This document shows positions 58,634 through 64,000 of a stretch of DNA of 64,000 nt, piece after piece. The notes under the pieces are model-generated. The model searched no databases. It saw only the letters and a program-made list of their open reading frames with translations, and was not told where the DNA came from. The stretch's first letter is position 1, and the number at the start of each line of letters is the position of its first letter. Made by a program: the position numbers and the translations under genes. This DNA comes from Mycolicibacterium goodii (GTDB lineage: Bacteria > Actinomycetota > Actinomycetes > Mycobacteriales > Mycobacteriaceae): the NCBI RefSeq assembly GCF_022370755.2, contig NZ_CP092364.2:1364001-1428000 (forward strand), written 5' to 3'.

Positions 58634-58823
58634 CGAGAACGGGACGTTCTACGTGCTGGTGAACGACGAGGACCAGCACAGCCTGTGGCCCGCGTTCGCC
58701 GACGTGCCCACCGGATGGCGCGTGGTGTTCGGCGCGAGCAGCCGCGCCGAGTGCCTCGACTACGTCGAGCAGAACTGGACCGATCTGCGGCCGAGAACGC
58801 TGCGCGAGGCCATGGCGCAGTAG
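58611..58823 (+). CDS. mbtH: MbtH-like protein (NRPS adenylation partner)
   Basis: A 70-residue founding-family protein carrying the signature [11 protein letters not shown] (NxExQxSxWP) and [10 protein letters not shown]...[14 protein letters not shown]. It binds adenylation domains of the NRPSs and raises their activity or solubility. ATG 58611 has AGGAG 5 nt upstream and overlaps mbtG by 23 bp. It is the last gene of the operon. Its stop abuts the convergent stop at 58824 with no gap. Confidence 0.95.
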   Translation: MSTNPFDDENGTFYVLVNDEDQHSLWPAFADVPTGWRVVFGASSRAECLDYVEQNWTDLRPRTLREAMAQ

Positions 58824-59138
58824 TCAGGCCTCCTGCGGCTCCAGCGCGTCCATGTCGAACAACCGCGCGTGCAGGATCGTGCGGTTGCGCAGCGCGGCAC
58901 GCACCGCGCGGTGCAGCCCGTCCTCCAGGTAGATGTCGCCACGCCAGCGCACCGCGTGGGGGAACAGGTCGCCGTAGAACGTGGAGTCCTCCGACAGCAG
59001 GCGGTCCAACGCGAGCACGGTCGTGGTGGTCACCAGCTCGTCGAGGCGCAGCTGGCGCGGCGGGATCCGAGACCAGTCCCGATAGGTCAGGCCGTGCTCC
59101 GGATAGGGTTTACCCTCAAGGACGCCTTTGAAGATCAT
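58824..59138 (-). CDS. conserved small protein with ParB-like motif (Rv2375-like)
   Basis: A 104-residue cytoplasmic protein. The visible motif DIYLEDGLHRAVRAALR resembles the D-G-x-H-R-x-x-A-A motif of ParB/Srx-fold proteins, but no DNA-binding part follows, so function is unknown. The position between mbtH and hrcA matches Rv2375, and the chosen start (ATG 59138) gives about the same length. The open frame extends to 59234. A leaderless 16-codon ORF overlaps this ATG (ATGA). Confidence 0.65.
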   Translation of the reverse strand: MIFKGVLEGKPYPEHGLTYRDWSRIPPRQLRLDELVTTTTVLALDRLLSEDSTFYGDLFPHAVRWRGDIYLEDGLHRAVRAALRNRTILHARLFDMDALEPQEA

Positions 59139-59185
59139 GGTTGGCGCACCCGCGAGACACCCGTGCACGGTTTCGGCATCGGCAT
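59135..59185 (-). CDS. possible leaderless leader peptide, 16 residues
   Basis: ATG 59185 encodes MPMPKPCTGVSRVRQP, and its TGA overlaps the ATG of the next gene. TAGCCT (59199-59194 on the minus strand) lies 8 nt upstream, a little longer than typical leaderless spacing. It may serve to deliver ribosomes to a gene that lacks an SD. Short, so chance is possible. Confidence 0.35.
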   Translation of the reverse strand: MPMPKPCTGVSRVRQP

Positions 59186-59294
59186 GGGTGTAAAGGCTAA
59201 TACCGATCGGCGAATTTTCCACTGGTTGCTTCACCTGCTCAGGGTCGGCCGTGGCGATGGCGACTCGGTCGGCAAAGGACCTGCTCTCGACCCG

Positions 59295-59300
59295 TAAAAT
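59295..59300 (+). promoter_or_regulatory. candidate -10 element of hrcA-dnaJ2 operon
   Basis: TAAAAT fits TANNNT strongly and predicts a start near 59307, with GAAGGGCAGG before GTG 59333. I found no CIRCE inverted repeat here. Confidence 0.5.
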
Positions 59301-59332
59301 GGGGGAATCGCATACGAAGGGCAGGTGAGGGC

Positions 59333-60364
59333 GTGGGTAGTGCCGACGATCGTCGTTTCGAGGTGCTGCGTGCCATCGTCGCCGACTTTGTCGCGACCAA
59401 GGAGCCCATCGGGTCGAAGACCCTCGTCGAGCGGCACAATCTCGGCGTTTCGAGCGCCACCGTGCGTAACGACATGGCGGTTCTCGAGGCCGAGGGGTAC
59501 ATCACGCAACCACACACCAGTTCCGGGCGGATCCCCACCGAGAAGGGCTACCGCGAGTTCGTCGACCGCATCGACAACGTCAAACCGTTGTCGACGTCGG
59601 AGCGTCGCGCGATCCTCAACTTCCTCGAATCGGGCGTCGACCTCGACGACGTCCTGCGTCGCGCGGTGCGGCTGCTCGCGCAGCTGACGCGTCAGGTCGC
59701 GATCGTGCAGTATCCGACGTTGACGACGTCGTCGGTGCGCCATCTCGAGGTGGTGCCGTTGACGCCGGCGCGGCTGCTGCTGGTGGTGATCACCGACACC
59801 GGGCGCGTGGATCAACGGATCGTCGAACTCGGCGACGCGATCGATGAGCACGAACTGTCCACGCTGCGTGACATGCTCGGCCAGGCCATGGAGGGCAAGC
59901 CGCTCTCACAAGCCTCGGTCGCGGTGTCGGACCTGGCCAGCCACCTCAACGGCAGTGACCGGCTGGCAGACGCCGTCGGACGCGCCGCGACGGTGCTCGT
60001 CGAGACCCTCGTCGAGCACACCGAGGAACGGTTGCTGCTCGGCGGCACCGCCAACCTGACCCGCAACACCGCCGACTTCGGCGGATCGCTGCGGTCGGTG
60101 CTGGAGGCGCTTGAGGAGCAGGTGGTGGTGCTGCGCCTGTTGGCCGCCCAACAGGAGGCAGGCAAGGTGACCGTACGTATCGGTCACGAGACCGAGGCAG
60201 AGCAGATGGCCGGTGCGTCGGTGGTGAGCACCGCGTACGGCAGCTCGGGCAAGGTCTACGGCGGCATGGGTGTGGTCGGTCCCACCCGTATGGACTATCC
60301 GGGAACGATCGCCAACGTCGCGGCGGTCGCCCTCTACATCGGCGAAGTACTCGGCAGTCGTTAA
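59333..60364 (+). CDS. hrcA: heat-inducible transcription repressor HrcA
   Basis: A 343-residue repressor of chaperone genes that binds CIRCE operators. The N-terminal winged helix (residues ~5-80) has [35 protein letters not shown] and [18 protein letters not shown]. The C-terminal GAF-like domain ends in [23 protein letters not shown] 59333 is the start. dnaJ2 follows 54 bp later, the usual actinobacterial pairing (Rv2374c-Rv2373c). Confidence 0.95.
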   Translation: MGSADDRRFEVLRAIVADFVATKEPIGSKTLVERHNLGVSSATVRNDMAVLEAEGYITQPHTSSGRIPTEKGYREFVDRIDNVKPLSTSERRAILNFLESGVDLDDVLRRAVRLLAQLTRQVAIVQYPTLTTSSVRHLEVVPLTPARLLLVVITDTGRVDQRIVELGDAIDEHELSTLRDMLGQAMEGKPLSQASVAVSDLASHLNGSDRLADAVGRAATVLVETLVEHTEERLLLGGTANLTRNTADFGGSLRSVLEALEEQVVVLRLLAAQQEAGKVTVRIGHETEAEQMAGASVVSTAYGSSGKVYGGMGVVGPTRMDYPGTIANVAAVALYIGEVLGSR

Positions 60365-60418
60365 GGCAGTCTTTGACGCAGCCGGTGACACCGGCACAGA
60401 AAGGTCAGGCAAGTCAGC

Positions 60419-61564
60419 GTGGCACGTGATTACTACGGTCTGCTCGGAGTGAGCAAGGGCGCGAGCGATTCGGAGATCAAACGCGCCTACCGGCGTTTGG
60501 CACGTGAGCTGCACCCGGACGTCAACCCCGACGAGGAGGCCCAGCAGAGGTTCACCGAGATCCAGCAGGCCTACGAGGTGCTGTCGGATCCGGAGAAGCG
60601 CCGGATCGTCGACATGGGCGGCGATCCGATGGAGTCCGTCGGCGGTGCGCCCAACGGCTTCGGCGGCTTCGGCGGGCTCGGTGACGTCTTCGAGGCGTTC
60701 TTCGGGGGCGGCACGACGTCGCGCGGGCCGATCGGGCGGGTCCGGCCCGGCTCCGATTCGCTGCTGCGGATGCGGCTCGACCTCGAAGAGTGCGCCACCG
60801 GCGTGACCAAGCAGGTCACCGTCGACACGGCCGTGCTGTGCGATCTGTGCCACGGCAAGGGCACCAACGGCAACTCCTCGCCCGCCACGTGCGACACCTG
60901 TGGCGGCCGGGGTGAGATCCAGACCGTGCAGCGGTCCCTGCTCGGCCAGGTGATGACGTCACGTCCGTGCCCGGTCTGCGGCGGTGTCGGCGAGGTGATC
61001 CCGGATCCCTGCAACCGGTGCGGTGGCGACGGCCGCGTACGGGCCCGTCGCGACATCAGCGTCAAGATCCCGGCAGGCGTCGGCGACGGTATGCGGGTGC
61101 GGCTCGCGGCTCAGGGCGAGGTCGGGCCCGGCGGCGGACCCGCTGGTGATCTGTACGTCGAGGTCCACGAGAAACCGCACGAGGTGTTCGTGCGCGACGG
61201 CGACGACCTTCACTGCACGATCTCGGTGCCCATGGTCGACGCCGCGCTCGGCACCACCGTGACCGTCGACGCGATCCTCGACGGTCCCACCGAGCTGACC
61301 ATCGCGCCCGGCACCCAGCCCGGGTCGGTGACCACGTTGCGTGGGCACGGCATGCCGCATCTGCGTTCGGGCGTGCGCGGCGATCTGCACGCCCACATCG
61401 ACGTCGTGGTGCCGACGCGCCTGGAGAGCTCCGACATCGAGCTGCTGCGCAAGTTCAAGGAGAACCGCACGCGCGACACCGCCTCGGTGCGCACGGCGCA
61501 GGGCACCGCGAGCTCCGGTGGCGGCCTGTTCAGCCGGCTGCGCGAGACGTTCTCCGGTCGCTGA
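60419..61564 (+). CDS. dnaJ2: chaperone protein DnaJ2
   Basis: A 381-residue type I DnaJ that stimulates DnaK. The J domain (residues 1-70) has HPDVNPD. A Gly/Phe-rich linker ([11 protein letters not shown]) follows. The zinc domain has four repeats: [24 protein letters not shown] and CNRCGGDG. The C-terminal substrate domains and a dimerisation tail complete it. GTG 60419 gives the canonical [11 protein letters not shown] start. It lies 16 bp upstream of rsmE. Confidence 0.95.
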   Translation: MARDYYGLLGVSKGASDSEIKRAYRRLARELHPDVNPDEEAQQRFTEIQQAYEVLSDPEKRRIVDMGGDPMESVGGAPNGFGGFGGLGDVFEAFFGGGTTSRGPIGRVRPGSDSLLRMRLDLEECATGVTKQVTVDTAVLCDLCHGKGTNGNSSPATCDTCGGRGEIQTVQRSLLGQVMTSRPCPVCGGVGEVIPDPCNRCGGDGRVRARRDISVKIPAGVGDGMRVRLAAQGEVGPGGGPAGDLYVEVHEKPHEVFVRDGDDLHCTISVPMVDAALGTTVTVDAILDGPTELTIAPGTQPGSVTTLRGHGMPHLRSGVRGDLHAHIDVVVPTRLESSDIELLRKFKENRTRDTASVRTAQGTASSGGGLFSRLRETFSGR

Positions 61565-61580
61565 CCGCCGTGGCCAGACC

Positions 61581-62330
61581 ATGAGCGCGGCGCTGTTCTA
61601 CGTCGATGCGCTGCCCGGTGCGGGGGAGTCGGCCGTCGTCGACGGCGACGAGGGCCATCACGCCGCCAACGTGCGGCGCATCCGCGTGGGCGAGCACGTA
61701 GACCTCAGCGACGGCGCGGGCGGCCTCGCGCACTGCGTCGTCGAGGACACCGCGAAAGGCAGCGTCACGGCGCGCGTCACACAACGGTTGACGCTGCCGC
61801 CGGCACGCCCCGCCGTCACGGTCGTGCAGGCGCTGCCCAAATCCGATCGGTCGGAACTGGCCGTCGAGCTGGCCACCGAGGCCGGTGCCGACGCGTTCGT
61901 CGCGTGGCAGTCCGCGCGGTGTGTGGCCCGCTGGGACGGACCCAAGGCCGACAAGGGGCTGCGGCGCTGGAGCGCGGTGGCGCGCTCGGCCGCACGCCAG
62001 TCCAGGCGGGCGTACATCCCGGCCGTCGCGGGCGTCGAGTCGACGAAGGACCTGGTGCGCCGCATCGCCGCGTCCGACGCCGTGGTGCTCGCGTTGCATG
62101 AATCAGCGACCGAACCGTTCGCGAAAATGCCACTCGCCCAAGCTGATTCGGTGATCCTGATCGTGGGCCCGGAAGGCGGCATCGCCGACGACGAGATCGC
62201 CGCGCTGACCGATGCGGGCGCGCGTGCCGTGCGGCTGGGTCCGACGGTGCTGCGCACCTCGACGGCCGCGGCCGTCGCGTTGGGCGCGATCGGAGCGTTG
62301 ACGCAGCGCTGGGAGATCCAGCGCTGCTGA
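61581..62330 (+). CDS. rsmE: 16S rRNA (uracil-1498-N3)-methyltransferase RsmE
   Basis: A 249-residue SPOUT-class methyltransferase for U1498 of 16S rRNA. The N-terminal PUA-like part has [20 protein letters not shown]. The knotted C-terminal domain has [39 protein letters not shown] and [21 protein letters not shown], the SAM-binding knot. ATG 61581. The position after dnaJ2 matches Rv2372c. Confidence 0.93.
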   Translation: MSAALFYVDALPGAGESAVVDGDEGHHAANVRRIRVGEHVDLSDGAGGLAHCVVEDTAKGSVTARVTQRLTLPPARPAVTVVQALPKSDRSELAVELATEAGADAFVAWQSARCVARWDGPKADKGLRRWSAVARSAARQSRRAYIPAVAGVESTKDLVRRIAASDAVVLALHESATEPFAKMPLAQADSVILIVGPEGGIADDEIAALTDAGARAVRLGPTVLRTSTAAAVALGAIGALTQRWEIQRC

Positions 62331-62465
62331 CAGGCTGGGCCCGGCACCGCTGCATGCGGTGGGCACCATGTCGGCGATCGGGTTTCCCGGGGTAGGTAGA
62401 ACGTCGCTCGGGGAGTTCACTGAGTGCTGGGAAATTTGGTGCTCAAGGCACGTGCTGGGACCACT

Positions 62466-62471
62466 TACGCT
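62466..62471 (+). promoter_or_regulatory. -10 element of a leaderless promoter
   Basis: TACGCT, 6-nt spacer, GTG 62478. Same hexamer and spacing as at 21745. No SD is present. Confidence 0.55.
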
Positions 62472-62477
62472 TCTGAT

Positions 62478-63176
62478 GTGAGTCTGCCGCCACCAAATCC
62501 GCCACCGCAGGGGCCCCAGTACTGGCAACAGCCTCCACACTGGCAGCAGTGGCCGTCGCCGCAGTGGCCACCGGGCGGCTTTCCGCCGCCGAAGAAATCG
62601 CGCACCCCGAAACTCGCAATCGGAATCCTTGCCGCCGTCGGAATGCTGTTCGTCACCGCGGTGGGGTTCGTCTTCTATGCGGCGACGACGAACGGACCCG
62701 TCACCGCCACCAGTTACGTGAGCTTCCGCCATGTCTGCGAGGGCGACTGGGTGAAGAACGCTGCCGACTACGGCGAGCCGTACCAGGTCGTCGCCTTCTA
62801 CTACGGACTCGGTTACAACGGAGATGAATGGATGTCAGTGGGATCCGGCAAGTGGACCGGCGCGGATCCCACCCAGGGTTTCACGCAGATCAACGCCGTG
62901 GCGTGTCTGACCCGCAAGGAGGGCACGGCCATCAAGACCGCGACCTGTGAAGACGAGGATGCCGGTGCTCGCATCGAGATCGACTACCTGTCAGTCGACT
63001 ACGACAGCGAACTACGTGAGGCCAAGACCGGCAAGGTGGTCCGGAATCTGGGAGTCGTGAAGGGCATCGCGGACCGGTGTCCCGGCTTCGGCTACTACAA
63101 ACGCGGATCCAAGAAGATCTACGCCCGCCCCGACGAGAAGGCGGTGACCAGGATGCTGGAGAAGTTCGCGGGCTGA
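62478..63176 (+). CDS. single-pass membrane protein with proline/tryptophan-rich N-terminus
   Basis: 232 residues. The cytoplasmic N-terminus (about 1-32) is rich in Pro, Gln and Trp (PPPNPPPQGPQYWQQPPHWQQW). One hydrophobic helix follows (LAIGILAAVGMLFVTAVGFVFYAA), then a ~170-residue outer domain with four cysteines (HVC, VAC, ATC, DRC), likely two disulphides. Proline-rich tails of this kind are common in mycobacterial envelope proteins. No family is recognised. The start GTG 62478 is set by the leaderless promoter. Confidence 0.65.
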   Translation: MSLPPPNPPPQGPQYWQQPPHWQQWPSPQWPPGGFPPPKKSRTPKLAIGILAAVGMLFVTAVGFVFYAATTNGPVTATSYVSFRHVCEGDWVKNAADYGEPYQVVAFYYGLGYNGDEWMSVGSGKWTGADPTQGFTQINAVACLTRKEGTAIKTATCEDEDAGARIEIDYLSVDYDSELREAKTGKVVRNLGVVKGIADRCPGFGYYKRGSKKIYARPDEKAVTRMLEKFAG

Positions 63177-63187
63177 CGGGCCGGGGA

Positions 63188-63193
63188 TATATT
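63188..63193 (+). promoter_or_regulatory. candidate -10 element of dctA
   Basis: TATATT matches TANNNT and predicts a start near 63200, 40-60 nt before the two possible start codons (63243, 63261). Confidence 0.4.
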
Positions 63194-63260
63194 TCGCGCG
63201 TTTCGCCGCGGAAACATCGCGCACACGTCGCGGTGACCCGCCATGGATACGGTGCCGCGA

Positions 63261-64000
<740 letters not shown>

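Noticed and set aside
59200-59340. CIRCE operator upstream of hrcA
   Set aside because: No TTAGCACTC-N9-GAGTGCTAA-like inverted repeat is present here.

Overview
This window is high-GC actinobacterial DNA from a rapidly growing mycobacterium, close to Mycolicibacterium smegmatis. The evidence is the gene order (lepA, lppR, GH15 trehalase, subI-cysTWA, sirA-cysH-che1, hemW, mbt cluster, hrcA-dnaJ2-rsmE), abundant GTG starts, ATGA/GTGA stop-start overlaps, and many leaderless promoters in which a TANNNT -10 ends 6-8 nt before the start codon. No rRNA, tRNA, CRISPR or transposon was seen. Species is inference. As I remember mycobactin loci, those of M. tuberculosis and M. smegmatis carry the salicylate synthase gene mbtI nearby, and it is absent here.

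Layout. 1-3 kb: end of a siderophore-type ABC ATPase, a PemK/MazF-fold protein and lepA. 3-4.6 kb: two lipoproteins with PknH-sensor-like domains. 4.6-11.2 kb: a tightly coupled operon of two LLM flavin monooxygenases, an APC permease, a GNAT acetyltransferase and a SfnB/DszC-like flavoprotein, probably for organosulfur (thioether) scavenging. 11.2-19.5 kb: a quinone-reductase-like MDR protein, a methyltransferase, a strong bidirectional terminator, a dipeptide-type ABC importer operon and an Eis-family acetyltransferase. 19.6-29.5 kb: trehalase, two small membrane proteins, then sulfate import and assimilatory sulfate reduction. Both sulfur operons are preceded by a leaderless short ORF ending in cysteine codons, with RNA structures that can hide the downstream ribosome-binding site. 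This is the cysteine-responsive attenuation architecture described in M. smegmatis.

29.6-58.8 kb: hemW, then the siderophore region. A single KS-AT-DH-KR-ACP polyketide synthase of about 1740 aa sits behind an IdeR-type iron box, next to mbtA. Its domain order, size and a GTEIVPA-type motif in the DH/thioester-hydrolase domain point to a 6-methylsalicylic acid synthase. It probably supplies the aryl cap of a methylsalicylate mycobactin in place of salicylate from MbtI. mbtA (aryl-AMP ligase) is divergent from mbtB. A second iron-regulated operon holds a degenerate adenylation-like protein, mbtT (thioesterase with a Cys nucleophile), mbtC, mbtD, mbtE, mbtF, mbtG and mbtH, all with overlapping ends.

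58.8-64 kb: a small ParB-like-motif protein with its own possible leaderless leader peptide, hrcA, dnaJ2, rsmE, a single-pass membrane protein and the start of a dctA-type dicarboxylate symporter cut by the window end. The only gene-free stretch above 300 bp between annotated proteins (29263-29582, sirA to hemW) holds the polycysteine leader ORF and an SD-hiding hairpin.
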